A stretch of 64,000 nt of DNA from Pseudomonas syringae (GCF_000737245.1 NZ_JPQU01000041.1:1-64000); one strand, 5' to 3'; counted from the first letter of the stretch, positions 1 to 9,423 are shown. Notes: generated from the letters alone by a model not told the origin. Translations and numbers: made by a program.

Positions 1-14
1 GTCTGGAATGCAGC

Positions 15-92
15 CTTCCCGGCTAAAGCCGGTCCCACGTCGTCACATTTTCTTGCGAGCAAACATAGAATCTCCCACAGAGATTCGGATCC
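15..92. repeat. REP-type palindrome with conserved right tail (half unit)
   Basis: The stretch 15-39 is a GC-rich palindrome (core CCCGGCTAAAGCCGG) followed by a tail containing CATAGAATCTCCCACA. The same core and tail recur at 12588-12740, 36923-37089 and 42391-42530. Only the right arm is present here; the left arm would lie before the window. It sits in non-coding DNA downstream of the minus-strand gene at 163-402. Confidence 0.8.
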
Positions 93-114
93 ACCTAAGC
101 CTTCGTCACACAGC

Positions 115-138
115 AAAAAGCCCGGTTTAACCGGGCTT
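115..138 (-). terminator. Rho-independent terminator
   Basis: An 8-bp stem, AAGCCCGG pairing with CCGGGCTT around a 5-base loop, lies at 118-138. Read on the minus strand it is followed by a short T run (A run at 115-119 on the plus strand). It lies about 25 bases past the stop of the small minus-strand gene and fits as its terminator. Confidence 0.85.
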
Positions 139-162
139 GGGTTGCTCTACAAAAACCTGTAA

Positions 163-402
163 TCAATAGCGCTGATATTGGGAACCGAACTCTTTGCGGT
201 TTTCCGCAACCACCACGGTTTTGCTCGACTCGACATGCGCACGGTCGAAGGTCTTGTTGCCAGGCCCGGCGATCTGTACTTGTCCGGCTGTAACGCTGGA
301 AGAAGTCGCAGTGGCGGCAACCTGGGTGGGTGAGTTGCTGGCAAAAGCACCGGTAGCGGTCAGCAGGGAAAGGGCAAAACTCAAAGCGATAGTGCGTTTC
401 AT
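163..402 (-). CDS. Small exported protein of unknown function (79 aa)
   Basis: The start at 402 gives an N-terminus MKRTIALSFALSLLTATGAFA, a clear Sec signal peptide with an AFA cleavage site. GGAG lies about eight bases upstream. An in-frame ATG 39 bases further up would add 13 residues before the signal peptide and is unlikely. The mature part is about 58 residues, rich in Ser, Thr and Ala, and ends GSQYQRY. It has no cysteine and no motif I recognise. The gene is monocistronic and closed by a hairpin terminator. The likely location is the periplasm; function unknown. Confidence 0.75.
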   Translation of the reverse strand: MKRTIALSFALSLLTATGAFASNSPTQVAATATSSSVTAGQVQIAGPGNKTFDRAHVESSKTVVVAENRKEFGSQYQRY

Positions 403-558
403 GATGTGGCTCCAAAGGTTGTTTCGAAGTGATGGGGCCAATCTAGATTCAACAACGCCTTATGAAAAACCAACTGTGCAGATACCGATTATCAGTCCCG
501 CTGATGCTGGAGCGCGAGGCGTCTAGTCCGCGCTTGCCCAGCATCCACGGGCCATTGA

Positions 559-2109
559 TCACTCAGGCTTGCGTAACAGGACCCGAGTCACCCGACGCTC
601 TTCGACGTCTGTTACCGTCATGTCCCAGCCATCCCATTGCAGCGAGTCGCCCTTGCGCGGCAGGCGATCCAGCAGGCTCATGACCAGCCCGGCCAGTGTC
701 TGGTAGTCCTCTGTGGCGTGCGCCTGAAAGCCGACCCGTTCACGCACCTGGCTGAGGTTCAAAGCACCGGAGACCAAGTAACCGCCCTGCTCCGCTACGA
801 TATCCGGCCCCTCGATTTCACTGGCATCCGGCAGCTCGCCAGCAATGGATTCAAGGATGTCGGTCATGGTCAACAGGCCAATGAAGTCACCGAATTCGTT
901 AATCACAAACGCGATGTGCGTCGATTCCTTACGCATCTGTTCCAGCGCATTGAGGATCGTGAAGCTTTCCAGCAAGTTGATTGCCTTGCGCGCCATGAAT
1001 TCCAGGTTCGGTTCGTTACCCGCCAGCAGCTCCTTCAACAATTCCTTCTTGTGTACGAAACCCAGCGGCTCGTCGACCCGGCCTTCGCGAATCAGCGGCA
1101 GGCGTGAGTAGGACGAATGCATCAGCTTGATACGCACGGTTTCCGGGTCATCTGCCAGGTCGATATGGTCGACTTCGGCCCTGGGGGTCATGGCTGAACG
1201 GATTGGGCGCTCGGCCAGTTGCAGAACACCACTGATCATCACCCGCTCGCGGCGATCAAACACTGCCGCAGTTTGCTCGCCTTCGAGCATGTCGGCAATT
1301 TCCTCACCCACCTCGTCAGCATCCAGCTTGCGACCGCCCAACAGACGCAACACCGCATGGGCTGTGCGCTCACGCATGGGCTTCATGCCATGCAGGGATT
1401 TCTTGCGACGCTTGCGAGCGATCTGGTTGAACAGTTCGATGAGGATCGAGAAACCAATCGCCGCATACAGATAGCCCTTCGGAATATGAAAGCCCAGGCC
1501 TTCTGCGGTCAGGCTGAAGCCGATCATCATCAAGAAGCCCAGACACAGCATGATCACAGTGGGGTGAGCGTTGACGAAGCGCGTCAGCGGCTTGCTGGCG
1601 ATGATCATCAAACCGATGGAAATCATCACGGCAATCATCATTACAGCCAGATGCTCGACCATGCCCACGGCGGTAATCACCGCATCCAGGGAGAACACCG
1701 CATCAAGCACCACAATCTGCGCGACGATGGGCCAGAACCTGGCGTACGTCGAGTTGCTGGCGCGTTCGCTGACATGCCCTTCCAGCCGCTCGTGCAATTC
1801 CATAGTGGCCTTGAACAACAGGAACACACCACCAAACAGCATGATCAGGTCTCGCCCCGAGAAGCTGTGATCGAAGATTTCGAACAGCGGTGCGGTCAGC
1901 GTCACCATCCAGGAAATACTGGCCAGCAGGCCCAGCCGCATGATCAACGCCAGCGACAAGCCGATGACACGGGCCTTGTCGCGCTGCTCGGGCGGCAACT
2001 TGTCCGCCAGAATCGCGATAAACACCAGGTTATCGATGCCCAGAACCAGTTCCAGAACGATCAGGGTAAGCAGGCCAAGCCATGCCGTGGGATCAGCAAT
2101 CCATTCCAT
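559..2109 (-). CDS. TerC-family membrane protein with CBS pair and CorC/HlyC domain
   Basis: The 516-residue protein has three parts. Residues 1-240 form a TerC-type membrane domain with several hydrophobic helices and the conserved acidic motifs GIDN (24-27) and FSLDAV. Residues of about 290-420 are a pair of CBS domains. The last 90 residues form a CorC_HlyC (transporter-associated) domain. This is the architecture of E. coli YoaE/YegH-type inner-membrane proteins, for which metal-ion export or tolerance is the usual proposal. The start at 2109 (MEWIADP) is preferred over an upstream in-frame Met because the family begins there. It is transcribed alone, divergent from the oxidoreductase gene. 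Confidence 0.88.
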   Translation of the reverse strand: MEWIADPTAWLGLLTLIVLELVLGIDNLVFIAILADKLPPEQRDKARVIGLSLALIMRLGLLASISWMVTLTAPLFEIFDHSFSGRDLIMLFGGVFLLFKATMELHERLEGHVSERASNSTYARFWPIVAQIVVLDAVFSLDAVITAVGMVEHLAVMMIAVMISIGLMIIASKPLTRFVNAHPTVIMLCLGFLMMIGFSLTAEGLGFHIPKGYLYAAIGFSILIELFNQIARKRRKKSLHGMKPMRERTAHAVLRLLGGRKLDADEVGEEIADMLEGEQTAAVFDRRERVMISGVLQLAERPIRSAMTPRAEVDHIDLADDPETVRIKLMHSSYSRLPLIREGRVDEPLGFVHKKELLKELLAGNEPNLEFMARKAINLLESFTILNALEQMRKESTHIAFVINEFGDFIGLLTMTDILESIAGELPDASEIEGPDIVAEQGGYLVSGALNLSQVRERVGFQAHATEDYQTLAGLVMSLLDRLPRKGDSLQWDGWDMTVTDVEERRVTRVLLRKPE

Positions 2110-2531
2110 ACAGTTATTGAGTCTCTCGAAAACAGGTTTTGACGCACGCAGCAAGGTGCCGCGCATTCCGATTGGGCGCACGAGGCGAAGGGTAGAAAGG
2201 GACAGTCGGGGGAACTGATCCGCGTACAGCCATTCCGGCGACGGGATCGAAACTCAATTCAACGGGGGGATAACCAGAGCAATGGGGAGGCTCCTGAGCG
2301 GTGTTCATATGATCCTGACAGTGATAACGGACAGTGATCCTACAACGATAAAGTCACTTTCCTACGCATTAAAAGTATTACAAAGATTGACATCAATTTA
2401 CCCCCATCTTTCTTGCCGATCGCCTTTAAGAACACCACGCCAGTTTTAAATTGGTTTGAACTTCCAGCCCCGATACGTGCCCCTTCTATAGGTGCCGGGC
2501 ACACCGCCGGGCGATTCTGGAGGCTTATCTC
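2110..2531. other. Intergenic region between divergent genes
   Basis: These 422 bases hold the promoters of the divergent terC-like and oxidoreductase genes. A direct repeat GACAGTGAT occurs at 2317-2325 and 2330-2338, 13 bp apart, and could be a regulator site on one face of the helix. A TTGACA hexamer lies at 2387-2392, but no convincing -10 box follows at the right distance. No ORF here looks real. Confidence 0.4.
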
Positions 2532-3638
2532 ATGCCAGATGCACAGGGCAAAGTTCGTTACGCAGTCGTCGCCGGGGGCTGGATTTCCCAAGGGGCGTTC
2601 ATGCCGGGTGTTGATCAGACCGACAACTCGGTGATGACCGCGCTGGTGACCGGTGATCCGGTGAAAGCCGACAAGCTGGCAGAACTTTACGACTTGAAAA
2701 GCTACCACTACGACGAATTTGACACCCTACTCAAGTCCGGCGAAATCGATGCGATTTACTTGGCAACGCCGAACTTCAGGCATCGCGAATTCGCTGTACC
2801 TGCCTTGGAAGCCGGTATCCACGTGCTGCTGGAAAAGCCTATGGCGACCAGCGAAGAGGACTGCCTGGCCATCACCGAAGCTGCCGAGCGATCCGGCGCC
2901 AAGCTTATGATTGCCTACCGCCTGCACTTCGAACCAGGCACGGTGGAAATGATCAGCCGCATCCGGGCCGGTGATATTGGTGAGCCAAGGTTGTTTACCG
3001 CCACTTTCGCGCAAACTACCGACCCCAAAAACCATCGCATGCAAAGTGGCTATTGGGCGGGACCTGCGGCGGACATGGGGCCTTACCCGATCAACGCCGT
3101 ACGCAGCCTGTTTGACGCTGAGCCATTGGAAGTCCATGCCGTAGGCGTTCATACCCCCGGCCGCGAAATCAATACACCGGATACCGTTTCGGTCACGTTG
3201 CGCTTCTCAGAAGAACGCCTGGCGCAATTCACCGTCAGCTTCAGCCTGCCGAGTACAGAGCGCTACCAGGTGATAGGTACCAAGGGCGAGTTTGAAGCCT
3301 CGCCAGCATTCGGTTTTGGTGAAGGCGTGGCGATCAGCTATAGAGCGATCATCGACAAAAAAACCAAAGAGCACACGCATCCGGTAGTCGATCAATTCGG
3401 AGGAGAAACCCAGTATTTTTCCGATTGCATTCTCCAGGACCGCGAGCCTGAACCAGACGGCGATGAAGGCTGGCGCGATGTACGAGTGTTGGCGGCTATC
3501 GAGCGCAGCCTGGCGACCGGCCAGACTCAGAAACTTGACCCGCTTCCTACTCGCCCCGGCATCAGCGTCGAACAGGCCCGCCGCCTGCCGCTGGCTAAAG
3601 TGCCGCAGTACATCAATACCGATGAGCCTAATGAGTGA
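2532..3638 (+). CDS. Gfo/Idh/MocA-family NAD(P)-dependent oxidoreductase
   Basis: The 368-residue protein starts with a Rossmann fold whose glycine loop reads AGGWISQ (14-20), close to the GFOR-type GLGxxxQ pattern. The family's catalytic lysine motif EKP is at 101-103. The C-terminal half is the alpha/beta substrate domain. Proteins of this family oxidise or reduce sugars and related polyols with a bound nicotinamide cofactor; the substrate cannot be read from sequence. The start follows a good GGAGG site seven bases upstream. It appears monocistronic, and a REP pair lies just downstream. Confidence 0.87.
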   Translation: MPDAQGKVRYAVVAGGWISQGAFMPGVDQTDNSVMTALVTGDPVKADKLAELYDLKSYHYDEFDTLLKSGEIDAIYLATPNFRHREFAVPALEAGIHVLLEKPMATSEEDCLAITEAAERSGAKLMIAYRLHFEPGTVEMISRIRAGDIGEPRLFTATFAQTTDPKNHRMQSGYWAGPAADMGPYPINAVRSLFDAEPLEVHAVGVHTPGREINTPDTVSVTLRFSEERLAQFTVSFSLPSTERYQVIGTKGEFEASPAFGFGEGVAISYRAIIDKKTKEHTHPVVDQFGGETQYFSDCILQDREPEPDGDEGWRDVRVLAAIERSLATGQTQKLDPLPTRPGISVEQARRLPLAKVPQYINTDEPNE

Positions 3639-3714
3639 ATAGCGACACCGCTGTTCGCAGCCTGCGGTAGTTGCTAGAGCCAGCAGCTGCAAAGTTGTGC
3701 CCTGACTCAACCGC

Positions 3715-3804
3715 TGTAGGAGCGCGCTTGCCCGCGATTTGCGTCAGCTCAGGCAACACATTTTTCGCTGACACGCCGCATCGCGGGCAAGCGCGCTCCT
3801 ACAA
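3715..3804. repeat. Inverted REP pair (BIME), GCGCGCTTGCCCGCGAT type
   Basis: TGTAGGAGCGCGCTTGCC at the left and its exact reverse complement at the right flank about 40 bases of unrelated sequence. A second near-identical pair lies at 60905-60994. It sits between a plus-strand stop and the next plus-strand gene. This is the typical position for Pseudomonas REP doublets, where the transcript can fold into a long stem. Confidence 0.85.
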
Positions 3805-3954
3805 ATAAAAGCATTCCAATTCGGGAAAGCGACGAACGCGGTTCATAGGGCACACCGCTGCTTGCAGCGCACGCACCTGCCAATCGCTAAAGTTTCCATA
3901 GCTCCGGCCGCTACAAAGTAGATACAAATACATTCAGGCCAGCATGGAAGCGCT

Positions 3955-5532
3955 ATGAACTCGATATCGTTAATCACTGCAAACACGCCAGTCGTCGTCA
4001 GCCCTGCCACTCCAGCGGTGCCGCTTAACGAAGACAAAACTCGGCCCACACAGACCGACTCACCTGCCGCGGTGGTCATGCTTGGCCAGGACGTGAAGAT
4101 CCCCAACTCCACCACGTACAACTCGTTGGGCGCGTTGGCCAGTTTCAATCCGGTCTACAGCCTCGAGCAGGATGTAAGCAATCCGCTGACCAAAGTACTG
4201 ACCGGCAATATTCCTGCCGCATCGACGGCCAGCCGATTCCAGGGCCTCGGCGCAGCTTTGTTACAGCAGTTGGCCGAGGACGGCACCAGCAAGATTTCCC
4301 AATCGGTCATCCGGTCAGCCGCTGACAACGTGAAAAACGCCGCGGCGCTGGAGGTGGCCCAAAACCAGTTGCATGAAAAGGCAGATAACACCATCACCCT
4401 GACGCTGAAGACCAAAAGCGGCGCAACTATCACGCTGAACCTGACGAGTTCCAAAGATGGCCTCGGCGTGCAGGCCGATGTCAGCGGTGGCGAGCTGAGC
4501 GACAGCGAGCTTGAAGCACTGGGTTCACTAGCCGATTCCTTCCAGAGCGCGATCGACGGTCTCACTGCCGAGAAACCCCGCCTGAACCTTGGCGCGCTAG
4601 CCCAACTCGACCCAGACGTCTTTACGTCCGTTGACCTGAGCGCCCGTTTGAAACTGGGTGAGGATCAGTACCAGACCCTCAGTTTCAAAGCCGATGAAAA
4701 GAGCAAATCGGTTGAAATGAGCGGGCCAACCGGCAATGTTCAGTTGAGCGTCAAGAACAACAACGCCATTCTCGGGAACGCTCAACAACAGGCAAAAGCG
4801 GTACAAAGCTATCTTCAGCAGTTCGACGCCGCGCAAGAACGTGGCGAGGGTGATGAAGACCTGATGGCGCTGTTCAAGGACGCGTTTTCTTCGTTGCAGA
4901 ACACCACCAAGAGCCTGACGACTCCGACCAGTAGCGTCAGCCTCAATCAGGTGGATCAAGCGATGTTGACCGGTCTTGCGGACTTCAGTGCATCGCTCAC
5001 CCAGACCGCGAGCAGCCCCAACCCGATGCGCCCGAGCGAGGTCGACAAATTCTCATATAAGGCGTCCCAGACCACTGAGACCAAAGGAACTACGGCCGAA
5101 AACCGCTCAGTGGAGCAGAAGCAGACCTCCAGCCTGAATGCGGCCTACCACAAGAGCCTTTACCCAGGCGTAGCGTTGGCACTAGGGACGGACCCAGAGA
5201 CGCAGAATTATAAGTACTACCTGATCGAAGACGAAGCCAGCAGCACGACCCGTATCGCCTACAACAAAGGCGCATTGGTAGAAGCCAGTTCCGTGCAATC
5301 CGCTCGCCAGTCCACCACCGTGCAGACCTACGAGCTGGCCAAACTGGTCGATACCGTGACAACCCCGAACGAAATTACCCATTCGCGCAACTTGATGGCC
5401 ATGATCGACGCGGCCCTGCGCAACGACCGTAACTCCCAGCTGACCACAGGCAAGTCAACACTGGAAGATGATCTGAAGCCGGTGCATGACAAGGTACTGC
5501 TGCAATCCAATCCCTCTTCGATCGCCAGCTGA
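3955..5532 (+). CDS. Hypothetical protein without Cys or Trp (525 aa)
   Basis: I do not recognise this protein. It is rich in Ser, Thr, Ala, Gln and Asn, contains no cysteine and no tryptophan, and has no signal peptide or membrane segment. The first 80 residues look disordered (Pro/Thr/Val-rich). A lysine-rich beta-type stretch (TITLTLKTKSGATITL, about residues 148-163) follows, then helical, Gln-rich sequence. Such composition is usual for proteins exported without a Sec signal or for flexible surface-associated proteins, but nothing nearby shows an export route. GGAAG upstream of 3955 supports the start. It is convergent with the next gene, with only six bases between the stops. Confidence 0.7.
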   Translation: MNSISLITANTPVVVSPATPAVPLNEDKTRPTQTDSPAAVVMLGQDVKIPNSTTYNSLGALASFNPVYSLEQDVSNPLTKVLTGNIPAASTASRFQGLGAALLQQLAEDGTSKISQSVIRSAADNVKNAAALEVAQNQLHEKADNTITLTLKTKSGATITLNLTSSKDGLGVQADVSGGELSDSELEALGSLADSFQSAIDGLTAEKPRLNLGALAQLDPDVFTSVDLSARLKLGEDQYQTLSFKADEKSKSVEMSGPTGNVQLSVKNNNAILGNAQQQAKAVQSYLQQFDAAQERGEGDEDLMALFKDAFSSLQNTTKSLTTPTSSVSLNQVDQAMLTGLADFSASLTQTASSPNPMRPSEVDKFSYKASQTTETKGTTAENRSVEQKQTSSLNAAYHKSLYPGVALALGTDPETQNYKYYLIEDEASSTTRIAYNKGALVEASSVQSARQSTTVQTYELAKLVDTVTTPNEITHSRNLMAMIDAALRNDRNSQLTTGKSTLEDDLKPVHDKVLLQSNPSSIAS

Positions 5533-5538
5533 TTGGCC

Positions 5539-5943
5539 TCAGGCATCGCGAAACAGATCGTGGGCATCCAGTAGTCGGTAGGCTATTTCAGGGTTCTTCT
5601 CCAGGCCGCGTCGGATGGCGGCCGGGATCGACTGCCGGGTCTTGCGACACAGGCCCGGTTGCTCGTCGATTTCAATAGCGATGCCGCGCATGGTCCGCAC
5701 TTCGTTGAAGCCGGGCGCCACTTGCACGCGGATACCAAGCTGCTCCAACAGCCGTTGCTGCAGCCGCTGCAGATCCGCCAGGCTTTGCAGATTTTCCAGT
5801 CGTTCCAGCAGGCGTTTCTCCTCCTGACGGGTCAAGGCAAGAATCCGCTGCGCGGCCTCACTCTCACCGTCCAGCAGTTGCTCGCGTCCGCAAGTGCAGG
5901 CGCCGGGAGGACAAGGTTGGCGGATCGGGAATGAGACTTTCAT
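5539..5943 (-). CDS. Small conserved-looking protein with N-terminal CxxxxCxC motif (134 aa)
   Basis: The start at 5943 (MKVSFPIRQP) places three cysteines close together as CPPGACTCGRE at residues 11-21, a possible metal or Fe-S ligand cluster. A highly charged helix of about 45 residues follows (KRLLERLENLQSLADLQRLQQRLLEQL split over 50-77), probably a coiled coil. After it comes a compact C-terminal segment with one more cysteine. An alternative start 12 bases upstream (MLRCMKV) cannot be excluded. No convincing Shine-Dalgarno is visible for either. Function unknown. Confidence 0.6.
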   Translation of the reverse strand: MKVSFPIRQPCPPGACTCGREQLLDGESEAAQRILALTRQEEKRLLERLENLQSLADLQRLQQRLLEQLGIRVQVAPGFNEVRTMRGIAIEIDEQPGLCRKTRQSIPAAIRRGLEKNPEIAYRLLDAHDLFRDA

Positions 5944-6503
5944 GCAGCGCAGCATAGCGAGGCTCGCAGGCTTTGCACATCCACATCCGGATACTCGGCG
6001 TTCAGCAGCAGGACCGACCTCCTCCCCACCTTCTTGGTGTGCCAAACGTATCCAGAAAACCCCGCCGCCCACTCACAGTGGCCGGTTTTCGAAATCCGGC
6101 TCATCGATCAAGCCATTTAAAGCCTTGCGCCGGAAATCATTCAACACCGGGCTGACGGAATTTCTTTCCGGACTGCACGCCTGAGCACAGGCGGTCGGTC
6201 TATCCCTTGACTCTCATGAACGTTGGTATTTCCGCCAGGCAACCGGGGGATTTTTTATGCGCCGTATCAATCCCGGAGCAGCCGGAGTGGCCGCCTCACC
6301 TTCCGCGTCGACTAATTCGCGGACAAGCCAGAATGCTGCCCACAGGCTCCAACGAAAAAAATGCGCCCTCTGTGAGAGCGCCCTGTCCGAGGCCTCTGAA
6401 ACACCGATGAAAAACACAGAACCTGTAGGAGCTCACGAGCAACGCGAGGCACCGATGGAGGCCTGTCTGAGAGCAAGCTGAAAGTGAACATCACCGGCTT
6501 TTA
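5944..6503. other. 560-base region without a supportable gene
   Basis: Short ORFs exist on both strands but none has a plausible start site, composition or domain. A REP-like fragment (TGTAGGAGCTCACGAGC) occurs near 6424. The stretch may contain decayed coding sequence or the promoter of the minus-strand gene ending at 5539. I see no tRNA, terminator or mobile element. Confidence 0.35.
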
Positions 6504-7337
6504 TCAGCCACGCTCATCATCAAATCCATAAAGTTGCGCCGGGTTAGCGACCAGGATTTTGTGACGTACCTGCGGGTCAGGCGCCCACTCACTGAGCAAC
6601 TCGAGCATCGCCAGATCATCCGGCAACGGGTTACGTCCAGGGTGCGGCCAGTTGCTCGCCCACAGGCAGCGATCAGGATGGATCTGCACCAGCGCGCGGG
6701 CCAGCTGGCTGACATCTTCGTAATGAGGTGCGCCAGTTTTCGACGTTTCGTACGGCGCTGAGACCTTGACCCAGACATCGCCGGTATCCAGCAACCGCAA
6801 CAGGCTTTTGAAGCCCGCATGATCGCTGGCGACAGGCTCCAGAAACTTGCCGGTGTGATCGATACTCAGCGCGCTGGGCAATGCCCGAAGCCGCTGTTCG
6901 TAATCTGCCAACAGACGACCGTCGACCTGGAGATTGATCACCCAGCCGAGTTCGGCCACGCGTGCCGAAAGCGGCTCCAGCGCGTCCCAGTCCAACGCCC
7001 CCTGGGCATTCGGGACCAGCATGAAACGCACGCCACGCACCCCATTACGATGCAGCGCGACCAACTGCTCATCCGTGATATCGGGTTTGATCACCGCAAT
7101 GCCTCGCGCAGCGTCTCCTGCCTGGATTAGCGCATCAAGCAGGCAGCGGACATCAAAGCCGTAGCCATTGGCCTGGACCAGCACGGCGCGCTCCAACCCC
7201 AGGCGTTGCTGGACCGTGCGGTAATCATTCCAACTGGCACGGGCGATTTGCTGGGTCAGCGGGAAGCGCTCCGGCTCATAGATATGCACGTGGCAGTCAC
7301 AGGCACCGGGGATCAGTTGAGCCGTTGAGTCATTCAT
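6504..7337 (-). CDS. Amidohydrolase 2 family (COG3618) lactonase/hydrolase
   Basis: The 277-residue TIM-barrel protein begins with the family motif CDCHVHIYEP, giving the His-x-His of amidohydrolases near residues 15-17. It ends with WASNWPHPG, the strand-8 motif. That position is usually Asp and is Asn here. Relatives include 2-pyrone-4,6-dicarboxylate lactonase (LigI) and D-galactarolactone isomerase, so hydrolysis of a lactone made by the upstream dehydrogenase is plausible, but the substrate is an inference. The start at 7337 is chosen because its ATG overlaps the stop of the dehydrogenase by eight bases (translational coupling). Last gene of the TRAP operon. Confidence 0.8.
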   Translation of the reverse strand: MNDSTAQLIPGACDCHVHIYEPERFPLTQQIARASWNDYRTVQQRLGLERAVLVQANGYGFDVRCLLDALIQAGDAARGIAVIKPDITDEQLVALHRNGVRGVRFMLVPNAQGALDWDALEPLSARVAELGWVINLQVDGRLLADYEQRLRALPSALSIDHTGKFLEPVASDHAGFKSLLRLLDTGDVWVKVSAPYETSKTGAPHYEDVSQLARALVQIHPDRCLWASNWPHPGRNPLPDDLAMLELLSEWAPDPQVRHKILVANPAQLYGFDDERG

Positions 7338-8364
7338 GGGACAGCTCCCTGGATGCATGGCTGGGCAGGCCAAATACCGCCGCTGCCCGGCTGGCATGTT
7401 CTAGATTGACAGCGCCCTGAGGTGCCTGCCCCGCCAGCAAGGCCTGAACCTGACGCACCGTGTCCATGGCCTGATGTTCACTGGCCTGCGGCGTCAGCCC
7501 GCCGATATGAGGATTGGCGATGATTTTCGGGTGTGCAGCGATATCCGGGCTGGGCATCTGATCTGCAGCCCGTCCCACATCCAGTGCGCAACCAGCAATC
7601 AGTGCCTGATCGAGTGCATCTACCAGGGCCTGTTCATCGACCAGCTCGCCACGGGAAGCGTTGACAAAAAAGGCGTGGGGCTGCATACGCCGCAGCGCGT
7701 TGGCGTCGAACAGATTCTGGGTTTGCGGACCTGCCGGAGCCAGACACACTACGTAATCCGAGGCCGACAAGAGTTGCTCGAAAGGCACCTGCTCGATGCC
7801 TGGCTCCTGAATGGAAAGCAGCGGGTCGCTGACCAGCACCTTCATATTCATCGCCCTCGCCATACCGGCCAGGCGCTTGCCGATAAAACCGTAGCCGACA
7901 ATGCCCACGGTAGAACCGCGCAACTCCCGGCCCATGGCAATTTGCGGCGTGCGCCCTTGCCAGTAATCGGCAGCAGCGCGGCTCAGCCCTCGGCTCAAGT
8001 CGATCATCACGCCAATCACCCACTCGGCAACCGAGGTGTCGAAGCCGGGCGTGGCTTGAGTCACCAGCACCCCATGGCGGCTGGCAGCGTCGACGTCGAT
8101 ATTACGAATATCCACGGCCACTCTGCAGAAGGCAGCCAGCTCCGGCAGGCGTTCGAACAGCTCGGCAGGCGCTGCGGCATCCCGGCTGGAGACGATGATC
8201 TGACAGCCCTGTGCAGCCGTGACCAACTCATCCACGGAAAGCACGTGACGGGCGTTATTCAGTCTGACACTGGCACAACTGCGAAGCAGGGTCAGGGCGC
8301 GCTGCCCGTAATAATTTTCCAGGGTCTGCGGCGAATGGGTCAGGAAGATAGTGGTCATGTGCAT
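7330..8364 (-). CDS. NAD-dependent D-2-hydroxyacid dehydrogenase family protein
   Basis: The 344-residue protein carries the NAD-binding motif GYGFIG, the substrate Arg in NASRGELVDE and the catalytic His in ANPHIGGLT. The acidic residue that normally pairs with this His, in a DVFExEP-like segment, is not obvious: the region reads DVGRAADQMPSP. This appears to be a variant subgroup rather than a damaged gene, since all other motifs are intact. Its ATG directly follows the LacI stop (TGA then ATG) and AGGGAA precedes it. It probably oxidises or reduces the hydroxyacid imported by the TRAP system. Confidence 0.83.
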   Translation of the reverse strand: MHMTTIFLTHSPQTLENYYGQRALTLLRSCASVRLNNARHVLSVDELVTAAQGCQIIVSSRDAAAPAELFERLPELAAFCRVAVDIRNIDVDAASRHGVLVTQATPGFDTSVAEWVIGVMIDLSRGLSRAAADYWQGRTPQIAMGRELRGSTVGIVGYGFIGKRLAGMARAMNMKVLVSDPLLSIQEPGIEQVPFEQLLSASDYVVCLAPAGPQTQNLFDANALRRMQPHAFFVNASRGELVDEQALVDALDQALIAGCALDVGRAADQMPSPDIAAHPKIIANPHIGGLTPQASEHQAMDTVRQVQALLAGQAPQGAVNLEHASRAAAVFGLPSHASRELSHE

Positions 8365-9417
8365 TCATTCCCTATGCAGATTGGCCGGGCTGGCGACCGA
8401 CTGACGATCGACCAACACCGGTTGAAAGATGAAATTGACTGGCCGCTGTCCCGGTTGACGAGAGCGATCAACGGCGCGCTGGACCATCGCGTCGGCCATC
8501 TCGGTAATCGGCATGGATACCGAGGTCAAAGCCGGATTGGTGAAGGCGGCAATCGACAAGCCGTCCATGCCCACCACTGACACATCCTCTGGCACCCGCA
8601 GTCCGGCTTGATGCAAACCTGCCATCAGGCCAATGGCGAGCATGTCATTGACGGTGACGATCCCGGTGGGCATGGGTTGCATGGCCTTGACCTGGCTCGC
8701 CATGGCAAAGCCCAGGTCGGCGAGTTCCGAGTCACCGAAAGTCTCTACCACCTGCCCCTCGATGACCTGAGCGCTGCCTTGCAAGCCAGCCTGACTGGCA
8801 CGCTCCAGAAAGCCAGCAATCTTGTTGGCACGGCTCACGGTCTTGCCGCCCGGTACCAGAAATGCGAGGCGGGTGTGGCCGTAGCTGATCAGATGATCGG
8901 CAGCGATGTAACCGGCCTTGAAGTTGTCAGGCGACACGTGATCGACCGCCGAACCTTCCACCGGCAAAGTACTGCGGTCGTAACTCACCACCGCCAGCCC
9001 GCGCGCCACTGCGCCTTCAAGGTGGCGTTCGTCGTCCCGGGACGAGACGACGATCACCGCCTGCACGCCAAATGACAGCAGATCATCGAACATGCGCGCT
9101 TCATGCTGCTTGTCGCGATGAGTATTGGCCAGCAGCAGACGGTAGCCATAACGCTGCTGAGCCACCGCTTCGATCTTCAACGCCAGCTGCCCATACATCG
9201 GGTTGGCCGTGGACGGCACCAATAGACCGAGCATGGGGGTATGCCCGGTCTTGAGCTGGCGTGCTGCCCGGTTGGGTCGATAGTTGAGCTGGCCAATGGC
9301 GGCTTCCACCCGGGCGAAGGTGTCGGCACCCAGCTTTTCAGTACGCCCATTGAGTACATTTGACACCGAGCTAACCGACACGCCCGCCAGGGCTGCTACA
9401 TCATGAATCGTTGCCAT
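8365..9417 (-). CDS. LacI-family transcriptional regulator
   Basis: The N-terminus MATIHDVAALAGVSVSSVSNVLNG is a standard LacI helix-turn-helix plus hinge (residues 1-60). A periplasmic-binding-protein-like effector domain of about 280 residues follows. It lies inside the TRAP operon between the transporter and the dehydrogenase, an arrangement that gives autoregulation. The 12-bp perfect palindrome TAAACCGGTTTA upstream of the first gene of the operon (12513-12524) has the central CG and half-site spacing expected for this family, so it is the likely operator. The effector is probably the transported acid or its first product. Confidence 0.9.
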   Translation of the reverse strand: MATIHDVAALAGVSVSSVSNVLNGRTEKLGADTFARVEAAIGQLNYRPNRAARQLKTGHTPMLGLLVPSTANPMYGQLALKIEAVAQQRYGYRLLLANTHRDKQHEARMFDDLLSFGVQAVIVVSSRDDERHLEGAVARGLAVVSYDRSTLPVEGSAVDHVSPDNFKAGYIAADHLISYGHTRLAFLVPGGKTVSRANKIAGFLERASQAGLQGSAQVIEGQVVETFGDSELADLGFAMASQVKAMQPMPTGIVTVNDMLAIGLMAGLHQAGLRVPEDVSVVGMDGLSIAAFTNPALTSVSMPITEMADAMVQRAVDRSRQPGQRPVNFIFQPVLVDRQSVASPANLHRE

Positions 9418-9423
9418 CTTTGC

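Noticed and set aside
1219..2142. 307-codon plus-strand frame opposite the TerC-like gene
   Set aside because: His/Gln-rich antisense composition and no domain; the minus-strand gene is certain.
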